A stretch of 64,000 bases of DNA. Origin: Thiosocius sp963759055. Lineage in GTDB: Bacteria > Pseudomonadota > Gammaproteobacteria > Chromatiales > Chromatiaceae. A program made the position numbers and the translations under genes. Each line of letters opens with the position of its first letter. Positions within the stretch are counted from its first letter, which is position 1. This document shows positions 51,654-60,662 of this stretch, piece by piece. The stretch lies in the NCBI GenBank assembly GCA_963759055.1, contig CAVWYD010000015.1, positions 1 to 64,000 of the forward strand. Reading direction: 5' to 3'. The notes under the pieces are model-generated. The model was not told the DNA's origin and made no database searches. It saw only the letters and a program-made list of their open reading frames with translations.

Positions 51654-52130
51654 ATGGCTATCTCAAAGACATTGCAGAGCTACCTGCAGAACGCAGAGTG
51701 TCACTACAAGCTGGTAAATCATCCGCACTCCGGTTCGAGCATGGAAACCGCCGAGACTGCGCATGTTCCGGGAGATGCCCTGGCCAAGGGCGTAGTTCTC
51801 CGGGATGACGCCGGGCTGCTGCTCGTGGTGGTGCCGTCGGACTATCACGTGGAACTCGATGCCCTGAATGCCTTGTTGGGCAGGCGCCTCGCATTTGTGG
51901 CCGAACACAAGCTCCGCGAGATCTTTCCAGATTGTGAGCCCGGCGCCGTTCCACCGATTGGCGCGGCCTACTCAATTGAGACGGTATGGGACCCGGAAGC
52001 CAGTCTGGGCAAGCAGGAGCACGTCTTTTTCGAGGCAGGCGATCATCTGACCCTGGTACGTGTCAGCGGGAAGCAGTTCCATGAGCTGATGGCCGGGGCG
52101 AACAGAGCGCATTTCAGCCATCATATCTGA
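51654..52130 (+). CDS. YbaK/ProX-type aminoacyl-tRNA deacylase family protein
   Basis: A 158-residue protein similar to YbaK/EbsC, which hydrolyse mischarged tRNA. Visible features are HPHSGSSMETAETAHVPGD, the catalytic-loop-type AKGVVLRDDAGLLLVVVPS with Lys, and GAVPPIGAAYSIETVWDP. AGGAGG lies ten bases upstream of ATG 51654. The substrate tRNA is unknown. 136 bases after the PEBP gene, so possibly transcribed with it. Confidence 0.88.
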   Translation: MAISKTLQSYLQNAECHYKLVNHPHSGSSMETAETAHVPGDALAKGVVLRDDAGLLLVVVPSDYHVELDALNALLGRRLAFVAEHKLREIFPDCEPGAVPPIGAAYSIETVWDPEASLGKQEHVFFEAGDHLTLVRVSGKQFHELMAGANRAHFSHHI

Positions 52131-52139
52131 ACCGGGCGG

Positions 52140-53477
52140 TTACTCCGCGTGCAAGGGATTGAGCGCGTGGGTATGCGGGATAAAGACAAAGGCGTCATAG
52201 CGTTCTGCCAACCGCGTGGACACATAGTTCGCCCATCGCTCGCGCTGCGGAGCGAAGACCACGCCGATAGCGCGGTGTGGCAGAAATCTGCGCAAGACTG
52301 CCGCAGCCGGCGAGGCCCGATCGAGGACCAGGATCCTGTCACCATCGCCGCTGGCGAGCAGCGCCGCTTCGAGGCTGTCCGGTCGAGGCGGCGGCGTCTC
52401 CATGGTGTAACGACGACCCTCCCAGGTCCGCGCAGCGAGTACGGACCCTGTCGCCGTCCCGAAGCCCAGTGCGAACACCGCGTCGGCGCCGTGACGCTCG
52501 CGTGCCAGCTGTCCGAGATTCACCTCGCCAGCGTGCACCATGTCGGTCGCGCGCGCATCGCCTATGTGGGTGTTGTGCGCCCAGACGATAGCGCGGCTCC
52601 CGGGCCCATAATGATCGAGCAGGCGCGCAACGGACCGCTCGAAGTGGTTGGCCCGCGCATTCCAGGAGTCGGGGCCCGGCCGGGCCATGCTGCGCAGGTA
52701 ACGCTCACCAGACTCAACCACTTTTGCGTGTTGGAGCGCTTCGAAAAGGCGCTCGCGCTGTGCGGGTGCGGCGTAGCGGTAACGTGCGGCCAGCTCCTGC
52801 GCGACCCTGGCCACCTCCGCCCGCGCGGAGTGCTGCGTGCGACCGACGTAGTCTGCGTAGGCCCCGTAGTCACCTCGAAATCCCCGCAGAAACCGGTACA
52901 GTTGGCGCACCCGCGCAGCCGATTCCGGCAGTTGGGTCTGGTAGAAAGCCTGCACGGCATCCAGCGATTCCCAGATGGCATAGAGATCGATCCCGTGTAT
53001 GCCGACCCGACGCCCGGCCGGACGGCCCCGATTGAACACCCGCAACCATTCCCCGAGGGCCTCCAGTTCGGTGTTGGCCCAGACCCACCGCGGCCAACGC
53101 TCGACCTGCAGCAGGGCCTCGCGCGCAGAGGCGGGTGCCCCTGGTTGGTGACGGACGTAACGGTCGAGTGGAAGCAGGGTCACCCAGTCGCCCTCGATGG
53201 CGATGAAGGTGAATCCCCGTTCCCGGATCAGTCGCCTCGATAGGCGGTCGCGCCAGGTGTAAAACTCCCGGGTGCCGTGCGAGGCCTCGCCCAGGAGGAC
53301 CAGCCGGGCGTCGCCGACGGCATCGAGCAAAGGGTTCAGATGATCGGTATGCCTCAGAGGCTGGGCGAGTGTACGCAGGGATTGCAGCAGGTCGTCGGCC
53401 TGAACATCCGCCTGGGGCATCCCTGCCAATGCAACGAACAGCGCTAGCATGAGCATCGGCTTGATCGGCATCGTCAT
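52140..53477 (-). CDS. Erythromycin-esterase-family protein with signal peptide
   Basis: A 445-residue protein starting with a signal peptide (MLMLALFVALAGMPQADVQA). The esterase-family motifs are LVLLGEASHGTREFY, FTFIAIEGDW and AIVWAHNTHIGDARATDM. Similar proteins include macrolide esterases (Ere), but most environmental members have unknown substrates, so resistance should not be assumed. The last nine bases nearly touch the convergent YbaK gene. Confidence 0.85.
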   Translation of the reverse strand: MTMPIKPMLMLALFVALAGMPQADVQADDLLQSLRTLAQPLRHTDHLNPLLDAVGDARLVLLGEASHGTREFYTWRDRLSRRLIRERGFTFIAIEGDWVTLLPLDRYVRHQPGAPASAREALLQVERWPRWVWANTELEALGEWLRVFNRGRPAGRRVGIHGIDLYAIWESLDAVQAFYQTQLPESAARVRQLYRFLRGFRGDYGAYADYVGRTQHSARAEVARVAQELAARYRYAAPAQRERLFEALQHAKVVESGERYLRSMARPGPDSWNARANHFERSVARLLDHYGPGSRAIVWAHNTHIGDARATDMVHAGEVNLGQLARERHGADAVFALGFGTATGSVLAARTWEGRRYTMETPPPRPDSLEAALLASGDGDRILVLDRASPAAAVLRRFLPHRAIGVVFAPQRERWANYVSTRLAERYDAFVFIPHTHALNPLHAE

Positions 53478-53996
53478 AGGCTGGCAGAGTCCGGTTCGGT
53501 CCTGATCAAACTTATACCCGGTCGCGTGTAACCGGGTAAAGGATGACTGCTCTTACGTCAGCACCCAGCCCTGGCTAGTTTCGCGGTGCCAAGAGGATAT
53601 CTTCGTTCGGAGACAAGCGCATGCCCGCCGGGGCATCGGCCGGCGGCCTATACTGAAAGGTGGGGCGTCATACGCCCATCGCGTGTTCAGACCACGGATG
53701 TCCGACCGAGCGTTTGAGGCCTTTGCATGGAGCTTGCGGCATGTCCATCCACAACAGTGAGATCGCCGACACCTGCATTGTCATACCAAGGCCAGCGACG
53801 GGCATGCCAGCCTGGAAGAGATGGACGGTGCAGCTCCCGGGAAGGGTTACGAATACCTCGCTGTCAGCGACCATTCGCGCCGTGTGACGGTGGCGCACGG
53901 TCTCGACGCCACGCGCCTGGCTGAGCGCCGATGATGTACTCAATACGCGCTCGCTCAGGGCGTTGAGACGTCTGCTCCGACGTTAGAGAGAGGGCC
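53478..53996. other. Intergenic region with relic gene
   Basis: Holds an ACCCGG/CCGGGT hairpin near 53515-53540 and the PolX fragment at 53761. No complete gene. Confidence 0.5.
53761..53934 (+). pseudogene. PolX PHP-domain fragment
   Basis: A 57-codon fragment reads RRHLHCHTKASDGHASLEEM, then AAPGKGYEYLAVSDHSRR and VTVAHGLDATRLAE. This is the start of the PHP phosphoesterase domain of bacterial family X DNA polymerase, including its HxH metal motif and D-H. A stop codon sits directly before it and another after it; the polymerase half is missing. A remnant, not a working gene. Confidence 0.72.
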
Positions 53997-55283
53997 ATGA
54001 TCGCTGATGCAAAACCGAGGGATGGAGAGAGGAACCAGCGAATGCTCAGTCGGCGGCGATTCCTCGCCTGGTTGTATGCAGGGCCGCTGGCCACAGCCCT
54101 GGCGGGAGTGCGTGCTCAAGCCGAATCGGCGCAGCGGGAGATGCACGGCGAGAACGGGAACCAGCATGGGGCCGGTCAGTTGCTGACGCTGTTTCTTTGT
54201 GGTGATGTGATGACCGGAAGGGGCATCGATCAGATCCTTCCGCACCCCTGCAAACCAAAAATCTACGAGGCTTACCTGCGTGACGCACGCGACTATGTGG
54301 CCTTGGCGGAACAGGTCAATGGTCCGATTGCCAGGCCGGTGCCGTACCCGTATATCTGGGGCGACGCGCTGGCCGAGTTGGAACGCATGGCGCCTGATGT
54401 GCGTATCGTCAATCTGGAAACAGCGGTTACGAGCCACGACGGTTTCTGGCCGAAGGGCATCAACTACCGCATGCATCCCCGCAATATTGCCGCGCTCACG
54501 GCGGCCCGGATCGACTGCTGCGCAATGGCCAACAACCATGTGTTGGACTGGGGGGCAGAAGGTCTGGCCGAGACCCTGGGCACGCTCGCGAGCGCCGGAA
54601 TCCGCACCGCCGGCGCCGGGGGGAATCTGGAACAGGCACAGTCACCGGCGGTGATTCAGCTGCCCGGGAGCGGGCGGGTGCTGGTGTTTGCGTTTGGTGA
54701 ACGATACAGCGGCATCGCGCGTGATTGGGTGGCGACATCCTCACGCCCCGGCATCGACCTGCTGCCTGACCTTTCTCGGGCAACGGTGGACGAGGTTGCG
54801 GCCCGCGTGACCAGGGCCAAGAAGCCGGGAGACACTGCGGTGGCCTCCATCCATTGGGGCGGCAACTGGGGCTACGAGATCCCCGCGGCTCACCGTGACT
54901 TCGCCCACGGCTTGATCGAACGCGCCGGCATCGACGTGGTGCACGGCCATTCCTCGCATCACTTCAAGGGCATTGAGGTCTATCGTGAGCGGTTGATCCT
55001 GTATGGCTGCGGCGATTTTCTCAATGACTACGAAGGGATTGGTACAAATGCCGAATACCGCTCCGAACTTGGTCTGATGTATTTCCCGACCCTGGACCCG
55101 GCCAGCGGACGCCTGCTGCGTCTGGTGCTGATACCGACACGAATCAGGCGATTGCAGATTCAGCGCGCGCAGCCGCATGAGCTGGCGTGGCAGGTCGAGG
55201 TGCTCAATCGCGAGGGCCGGGCACTGGGGACCGGGGTTAAGTCGGACGGGGAGGGTGGTCTGCTGGTCTACTGGCGCGGATGA
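53997..55283 (+). CDS. CapA-family protein with Tat-like signal
   Basis: A 428-residue metallophosphatase-fold protein related to CapA/PgsA of poly-gamma-glutamate synthesis. Motifs are LLTLFLCGDVMTGRGIDQIL, VNLETAVTSHD, INYRMHPRNIAALTAARID and SIHWGGNWGYEIPA, then HGHSSHHFKGIEVY. The N-terminus has RRRFLAWLYAGPLATALAG, a Tat-like export signal. Start 53997 has AGAGAGGG right before it; ATG 54042 (MLSRRRFL) is an alternative. No capsule genes are adjacent, so the role is open. Confidence 0.88.
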   Translation: MIADAKPRDGERNQRMLSRRRFLAWLYAGPLATALAGVRAQAESAQREMHGENGNQHGAGQLLTLFLCGDVMTGRGIDQILPHPCKPKIYEAYLRDARDYVALAEQVNGPIARPVPYPYIWGDALAELERMAPDVRIVNLETAVTSHDGFWPKGINYRMHPRNIAALTAARIDCCAMANNHVLDWGAEGLAETLGTLASAGIRTAGAGGNLEQAQSPAVIQLPGSGRVLVFAFGERYSGIARDWVATSSRPGIDLLPDLSRATVDEVAARVTRAKKPGDTAVASIHWGGNWGYEIPAAHRDFAHGLIERAGIDVVHGHSSHHFKGIEVYRERLILYGCGDFLNDYEGIGTNAEYRSELGLMYFPTLDPASGRLLRLVLIPTRIRRLQIQRAQPHELAWQVEVLNREGRALGTGVKSDGEGGLLVYWRG

Positions 55284-55329
55284 TAGACGATCTGAAAAGA
55301 TCAGCTGATCTGGAGCCGCCGTAACAGCT

Positions 55330-56637
55330 TCACGCCGGCCTGAACTCAGAGGCCCCGTCTCGGTACAGATGTGCACGAGTCCAAGGTATCTCGTTGCAGC
55401 CCTTGCGTGCGAAAAGCACCTGGAACAGCTGCAGATGCCCCGCCGTAAACGCCGTTTCCGACGAGACGAGATAGAATCGCCAGGAACGCACAAACTCCGG
55501 GTCGAACATTTTCAGCACCTCGGCATGTGCCCCATTGAATCGCTCGAGCCAATGTCGCAGAGTCAGCGCATAGTGCTGACGGATATTCTCCACATCCAGG
55601 ATCGAGAAGCCGTTGGGACCGAACAGCGGCATCATCTCGCCGAGGGAAGGTGGACGGGCCCCCGGAAATATACGTCGCTCGATCCAGGCGTTGAGGCGAC
55701 CGGGCCGATCAAAACCAATGGTATGGATGAGACCCCGTCCATCGGCCGAAAGGCAGCGATCCATGACCTGACCCAGTTCCCGGTAATGCTGCGGCCCCAC
55801 ATGCTCGAGCATACCGACGGAAACAAAGGCGTCGTATTGGCCACTGATCTCACGGTAGTCCGCTTCGACGAACTCCACCGCATCTTGCAGCCCCTCACGC
55901 GCCGCGCGTTCCCGCGCCAGGGCCAGCTGGGCCTTGGAGATGTTGAAGGCGCGAACCTTGACGCCAAAGTTGCGCGCCATGTGCAATGCCAGAGCGCCCC
56001 AGCCGCAGCCGGCTTCGACCACCCGTTCCCCCGGTCGCAGCCGCAGCTTGCGGCAGACGAGGTCCATTTTTGCTATCTGTGCCTCCTCCAGCGCCATTTC
56101 CGGCGTGGGAAAGTAGGCACAGGTGTAAACCATCTGTTCGTCCAGCCACAGCTTGTAGAAGTCGTTACCCACGTCGTAATGACGATGCATGTTCTCCCTT
56201 GCTTTGGCGAGTGTGCCCGAGCGAGGGCGAAGCAACGCAGAAAGGAGGCGCCGTTTGAGGCTGTTCGGGTCGATGTTGCGGCGTGCCGGCTGCACGACAG
56301 CCAACACATGCTCCAGGTCGTCGCCCAGGCCGACACGACCCTGCGCGTACATTTCCGGGAACTGGTACTCCGGATAGCTGATCAATCTCCACAGGGCGCC
56401 ACGGTCGTGAATGTGGAGCTCGCATTCTGGCACCACGCCGGTTGGACTGACCTTGGTGCCATCCCAAAGAACGAAGCACAGCGGCGCACGCCCGAGTTGC
56501 GCAAGCACCCTTTGAAGGAGGCGTCGCTCTATCGCGAGCGCGGGCCCGTTTTGTTTTGTTGGCGGAGTGGACATGTCCTCGGTGACACCCTGAGCCCCCG
56601 GCGAGGCGCTTGCGTGATTCCGGTTCTGAACACTCAT
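55330..56637 (-). CDS. Cyclopropane-fatty-acyl-phospholipid synthase family methyltransferase
   Basis: A ~435-residue SAM-dependent enzyme that modifies lipid acyl chains. Features are HYDVGNDFYKLWLDEQMVYTCAYF (parts: HYDVGNDFYKLWLD, MVYTCAYF), the SAM loop GERVVEAGCGWGALALHMAR with EAGCGWG where LDIGCGWG is usual, and VSVGMLEHVGPQHY. The N-terminal half contains a lipid-binding-type domain. ATG 56637 is preferred over 56685 because the homology begins there. Product (CFA or another methylated lipid) is not determined. Confidence 0.85.
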   Translation of the reverse strand: MSVQNRNHASASPGAQGVTEDMSTPPTKQNGPALAIERRLLQRVLAQLGRAPLCFVLWDGTKVSPTGVVPECELHIHDRGALWRLISYPEYQFPEMYAQGRVGLGDDLEHVLAVVQPARRNIDPNSLKRRLLSALLRPRSGTLAKARENMHRHYDVGNDFYKLWLDEQMVYTCAYFPTPEMALEEAQIAKMDLVCRKLRLRPGERVVEAGCGWGALALHMARNFGVKVRAFNISKAQLALARERAAREGLQDAVEFVEADYREISGQYDAFVSVGMLEHVGPQHYRELGQVMDRCLSADGRGLIHTIGFDRPGRLNAWIERRIFPGARPPSLGEMMPLFGPNGFSILDVENIRQHYALTLRHWLERFNGAHAEVLKMFDPEFVRSWRFYLVSSETAFTAGHLQLFQVLFARKGCNEIPWTRAHLYRDGASEFRPA

Positions 56638-56826
56638 CGTTATACGTCTCCAAACCCGAGAAAGAGCCGCAAAAGGCGGTGGCAAGTCAGGTAGTTGCTG
56701 AAATCTGATCGTGCCCCCGCAGACCCGTCATCCCGTCGAGTCACAGCCGACAAGTTAGCAAGGTCGTCGCGTGAGTGCCAAACTTGGGTCGTTGAAAGTC
56801 ACTGATCTGGTCCCGAGGGACGACTA

Positions 56827-57831
56827 TTGACCAAGTTTGACGTCATCATTATTGGCGGCGGTCCGGCGGGATCCAGCTGTGCCTGGCAGCTTCGCCGACG
56901 CGGAGTGAAGACACTCATCCTGGAAAAGGCAAGTTTCCCGCGCCTCAAGCTGTGTGCCGGCTGGATCACGCCTGAAGTGCTGGTTGATCTGGAAATGGAC
57001 GCGGCAACCTACCCGCACCGCTTCCTCACTTTCGACGTTACCCAAATCCATATCTACGGCCTTACCGTCAGGGAGCGTTCGCCGCAGCACTCTATCCGCC
57101 GGTATGAATTCGACGACTGGCTGCTGCGCCGGTCAGGCGCGCCCGTAATGCAGCACAATGCCAAACGCATCGCTCAGGTAGGTGGCCGCTTTGTGATTGA
57201 TGACACTTACGAATGCGCTTACCTGGTCGGCGCCGGGGGTACAGGCTGTCCCGTCTACCGCACCCTGTTCCGTGAGTCGAATCCCCGCGCCAAACTATTG
57301 CAGGCGGTTGCACTTGAACATGAAGTGCCCTGCGAATGGACGGATGGCGACTGCCATTTATGGTTTTTTGAGAAGGGCCTGCCCGGTTACAGCTGGTATG
57401 TGCCGAAACAGGATGGATACCTGAACCTCGGAGTGGGCGCGATTGCCGGGCGGCTGAAGCTCAAGGGCCAGCATGTCGCCACACACTGGGATAACTTCGT
57501 TGCAGGCCTGCGCCGTCGCGGACTGATCCCGGATTCGCTGGAACTGCAACCACAGGGCTACTCGTATTATCTGCGTGACTTCGTCGAAACCTATCGCATC
57601 GGTAACGCCTTCTTGATTGGCGACGCTGCGGGGTTGGCGACCCGCGATCTGGCCGAGGGCATCGGTCCTGCCGTGCGCAGTGGCATCCTTGCAGCCAACG
57701 CCATTACCGATAACGCTGATTATGATCTTGGCTCGGTGCCCGCCTACAGTCTGCCGCCGGGTTTGCAGCGCCAGGTCCTGGAGTATCTTCTGCTGCGTCG
57801 TGGCACTGCTTCGGCCGCTTCAAGGCCTTGA
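56827..57831 (+). CDS. Geranylgeranyl-reductase-family FAD oxidoreductase
   Basis: A 334-residue flavoprotein. The FAD loop is IIGGGPAGSSCAWQLRRRG, LCAGWITPEVLVDLEMD is the substrate-side region, and the late FAD motif is FLIGDAAGLATRDLAEGIGPAVRSG. Enzymes of this family saturate isoprenoid chains or act on halogenated aromatics; the substrate here is unknown. TTG is the start codon. Divergent from the CFA-type gene. Confidence 0.85.
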   Translation: MTKFDVIIIGGGPAGSSCAWQLRRRGVKTLILEKASFPRLKLCAGWITPEVLVDLEMDAATYPHRFLTFDVTQIHIYGLTVRERSPQHSIRRYEFDDWLLRRSGAPVMQHNAKRIAQVGGRFVIDDTYECAYLVGAGGTGCPVYRTLFRESNPRAKLLQAVALEHEVPCEWTDGDCHLWFFEKGLPGYSWYVPKQDGYLNLGVGAIAGRLKLKGQHVATHWDNFVAGLRRRGLIPDSLELQPQGYSYYLRDFVETYRIGNAFLIGDAAGLATRDLAEGIGPAVRSGILAANAITDNADYDLGSVPAYSLPPGLQRQVLEYLLLRRGTASAASRP

Positions 57832-58123
57832 CCCCCAAATCGCATGAAGGCAGCCTACTGGATTGAAGTCTGCAGCATCGAGGATAGCGTTTGAATCGTT
57901 TTTCTGTTCACTGTTTATGTCGCTAATTCCGGCATGGATTACATTAACTCCAATGACAGCGGCTAGCTGCCTCTCATTCTGCGGGACCTTCGACACGGGC
58001 CCTGAATAGAGAATGGCAGCGGATCAAAGTGGCAGCATGCGGGGGTTGGTTTGTGGACAGAGCCGCCGGAGAGTGAGACAGCATATTGATTCAAAAGAAA
58101 CTAATATTTAAAGAGGAGTGACC
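57832..58123. other. Intergenic region before the universal stress genes
   Basis: About 290 bases, AT-rich toward the end (TTCAAAAGAAACTAATATTTA). No gene or clear promoter could be assigned with confidence. Confidence 0.4.
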
Positions 58124-58168
58124 ATGTCGAGTCATGAACTCCAGGTATTCATGGAGAGAATTGGATGA
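58124..58168 (+). CDS. Possible 14-codon leader peptide
   Basis: MSSHELQVFMERIG-stop, with AAGAGGAG eight bases before the ATG, the best ribosome-binding site in the area. Its stop codon overlaps the start of the universal stress protein gene (ATGA), so ribosomes ending here could restart on that gene. Too short for homology evidence; the call rests on the ribosome site and overlap. Confidence 0.45.
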   Translation: MSSHELQVFMERIG

Positions 58169-58608
58169 AAATTGACAAAATACTTTTCCCAACCGATTTT
58201 TCAGAAGCTGCCGAGCAAGCGTTCGAATCGGCGGTCTCCCTGGCCGACACACACAATGCGGAACTGGTACTCCTGCATGTGGTGGATCAGCTTCATGGGT
58301 TCACCCATTATGAAATTCTTGCGCTCACGCCGATGGAAATCGTTGAGAAGTTGGTAAAGCATGCGCACGAAAATATGCGGGCGTCGATCAACGGGATCAA
58401 AGACCGGGTGACTGCCACGGAGACCGTACGCGAAGGTACTACGTGGGAAGTAATCTGTGACACAGCGAAAGAAGAGAGCGCCGACGTCATCGTGATGGCG
58501 AGTCAGGGGAGAACCGGGCTGTCTCATGCGTTGATTGGAAGCGTTGCCGAGAAAGTTGCACGTCACGCAAGTTGCCCGGTCCTGATCGTTAGACAGCAAG
58601 AAAAATAG
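58165..58608 (+). CDS. Universal stress protein UspA family
   Basis: A 147-residue protein with the Usp fold. N-terminal KILFPTDFSEAAEQAFESAV, the ATP-type motif ASQGRTGLSHALIGSVAEKV and the closing strand ASCPVLIVRQ are all present, so it is an ATP-binding type member. The gene lacks its own good ribosome site, which supports coupling to the leader frame before it. Confidence 0.92.
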   Translation: MKIDKILFPTDFSEAAEQAFESAVSLADTHNAELVLLHVVDQLHGFTHYEILALTPMEIVEKLVKHAHENMRASINGIKDRVTATETVREGTTWEVICDTAKEESADVIVMASQGRTGLSHALIGSVAEKVARHASCPVLIVRQQEK

Positions 58609-58854
58609 ACCGCTTGGCCGCCTGTGAGGCAACCCGACACGATGAAATCAGGCCCTCACGCGCGCCTTGGTCCTGCGCGAGCAGCGTTCCCTGATGCAGG
58701 CCGGGAGGTCCCCGGTCCCTTTCAGTAGGTTCCCTGGTTTCGGTGACCAACCTGGCCGGAACGCCGCTGTTTTGTCACTGGAATTTCACGTACCGGTAAT
58801 ATTGGCCGCGCAGACTGTACCGACCTAAACTGTCCACCATAAGGGTGCGTGCTC

Positions 58855-59406
58855 ATGTCGCAATTGGCCAATACTGATCCGTTGCATCCCATTCTGGTCG
58901 CCGTGGATTTTGAGCCGGCTTCTCGCGCCGCCTTGATCTCTGGCGCTCGTCTGGCGCAGTCTACGGGAACCCCGCTGAAGATATTGCACGTGGTGCATGA
59001 ACCGGGCGACAAGCCCAATTATTATGGGCGGCAAGGAGTGCGCGATGCCCTCGTGCATATCTCGGATTTGGCCGAGCAGCGACTCGAGGAATTTCTTCAG
59101 GACGTCTACCGTCAGAACACGGAACTCCGCGCCCTGGAGGAGCCGGATATTCTGCTAGTGATGGGCCTACCCTGGACGCGTATCCGTGAAGTCGCAGAGC
59201 GCGTGGACGCTGGTCTTATTATTATGGGGCGTAGCAGGGCCAGCGGTCTTATCGGGAAACTCTTTTCATCGCTTTGCGAGCGGGTAGCCCACACTTGTGC
59301 CATCCCCTTGACCGCCGTTTATGCCAGTGGGGAGTCTGAGGTCATAAGTGCGACCCGCCCGGATCTTCAAAGGTCGGCGAAGGCGAACGTCGCGCTGGGT
59401 ACCTGA
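58855..59406 (+). CDS. Universal stress protein, second copy
   Basis: A 183-residue UspA-like protein, ~240 bases after the first on the same strand. HPILVAVDFEPASRAALISG and KILHVVHEPGDKPNYYGRQG mark the N-terminus; the C-terminal ATP-type loop reads MGRSRASGLIGKLFSSLCERV. It has a longer linker between the two halves than the first copy. AAGGG nine bases upstream supports ATG 58855. Confidence 0.85.
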   Translation: MSQLANTDPLHPILVAVDFEPASRAALISGARLAQSTGTPLKILHVVHEPGDKPNYYGRQGVRDALVHISDLAEQRLEEFLQDVYRQNTELRALEEPDILLVMGLPWTRIREVAERVDAGLIIMGRSRASGLIGKLFSSLCERVAHTCAIPLTAVYASGESEVISATRPDLQRSAKANVALGT

Positions 59407-59900
59407 GCGAGCGCAAACAAGCCGCTTCTTCATCAGCCGCAACGACAGGGTTCCGCGCACGGTGCCTGCCCGGGGCTACTGTTGATAATGGCATCGCTCA
59501 TCTTCTCCAGATTGTCCCAATAGAACTCCTTCCTGCCACCGGGCGCGCTGGTATAAGTGCAGGACCCCCCCATCTGCTCCCGTGACGTCCAGGCCGACCC
59601 AGTCCACCTCTGTTGGCGCCGGCGCCAAGTGATGTGGATATTCGCCGGCATTATGCTCGGCTGTAGAATCCCAACTCCAGTTCTATGCGCATGGCGACTT
59701 GGTTCTGATACCAAAGCCAGACCGCTTCGCGCTTCCAATAGGCGATATTGAGCTTTCTGGCGAATCAGATGACCCATGCGCCTAGCCTGCATGCTACAAA
59801 GAACCCAGCGCGGGACCTGGCTGCCGCCGAAGCTGTGAGGCAGCGAGCCATGCCGACATATGCAAATCGAAAAGATCCTGAACCCATTGGGAGTGCAGAG
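59407..59900. other. Spacer with a doubtful minus-strand reading frame
   Basis: No clear gene. On the minus strand a frame ending at 59433 has coding-like character (GSCTYTSAPGGRKEFYWDNL, then a Cys-rich end APCAEPCRCG), but its upstream part is the antisense of the channel gene, so any real gene here would be only a tail. Confidence 0.3.
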
Positions 59901-60296
59901 ATGAAACAGATAATGCAAGACCTCAAAACGACCATGATTCGAAGGAGACGGGTGGACTTGGCTGCTGGCATCGTGCTGGCCGGTGCATTCAGAACGGCAA
60001 TGACCTCTCTGATCCATGACGTCATTCTGCCCCCCGTCAGTACCATTGCAACAGGCACCAATCTCGCCAACCTTTCCTATGTGATCAAGAAGCCGACGGG
60101 GGGGATGCCACCAGTGGTGATAGGTTACGGCCGCTTTCTTCAGACAACGATCGATTTCGTGATCATTGGGGCGACCGTGGTGGCAATTCTGAGGATAGTG
60201 GAACATATGACTGAAAAGGCAGAATCTATGCCGTCAAAAGAGGAAAAATTGTTAAAGGAAATACGAGATCTGATGCGCCTTCAGGTGAAAGCATAA
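59901..60296 (+). CDS. mscL: MscL-like mechanosensitive channel
   Basis: A 131-residue protein with the two-helix MscL layout. TM1 and its periplasmic exit read VDLAAGIVLAGAFRTAMTSLIHDVILPPVS, in parts VDLAAGIVLAGAFRTAMTSL and IHDVILPPVS; TM2 is IDFVIIGATVVAILRIVEHM, and a charged C-terminal helix EEKLLKEIRDLMR follows. The channel opens under membrane tension. GGGAG seven bases before ATG 59901 sets the start. The usual phenylalanine/asparagine pattern of E. coli MscL differs, so it is a diverged member. Confidence 0.8.
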   Translation: MKQIMQDLKTTMIRRRRVDLAAGIVLAGAFRTAMTSLIHDVILPPVSTIATGTNLANLSYVIKKPTGGMPPVVIGYGRFLQTTIDFVIIGATVVAILRIVEHMTEKAESMPSKEEKLLKEIRDLMRLQVKA

Positions 60297-60662
60297 GCCG
60301 TATTGACTTTGCGCGAGGAGTTTTCCGATCGTCCCACGGTGCGGTAAAAGCAGGATGCCGGCAGGGGCTCGTGACGCCGTCTCGAAGGCGGTCGCCTACG
60401 GCGGTGTCCTCGCGAATTAGCTATAGCTTCTGGCCGCAGAAGGTGTCATGAATATGGGGAAGTTTGCACCCGTGGTCTGACAGAACGATGTCGGCATCGT
60501 TACATCTGGATTGCCGGCGCTCAGCCTGGCGGGGCCACTTTGAGTGGTTCAGCAGAGTCTCCGGAGGAATCAATCGATAATCGACGTGCGCCGAGCGTCC
60601 ACAGTGGTGTGCATCCAAAAGTGTCAGATAGGATCTTGGCTGCGGGAAGAGCACCGTCAGGC
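60297..60662. other. Gene-free spacer between the channel and yihY genes
   Basis: Several short inverted repeats (for example CTTCTG/CAGAAG near 60428) but no gene, terminator with T-run or promoter I can defend. Confidence 0.45.

Noticed and set aside
52140..53477. Macrolide resistance gene
   Set aside because: Only family-level similarity to erythromycin esterases; environmental homologues are of unknown substrate and this one is exported.
59433..60206. Large minus-strand gene opposite the channel gene
   Set aside because: The plus frame has clear MscL features and a good ribosome site; most of the minus frame is antisense to it.
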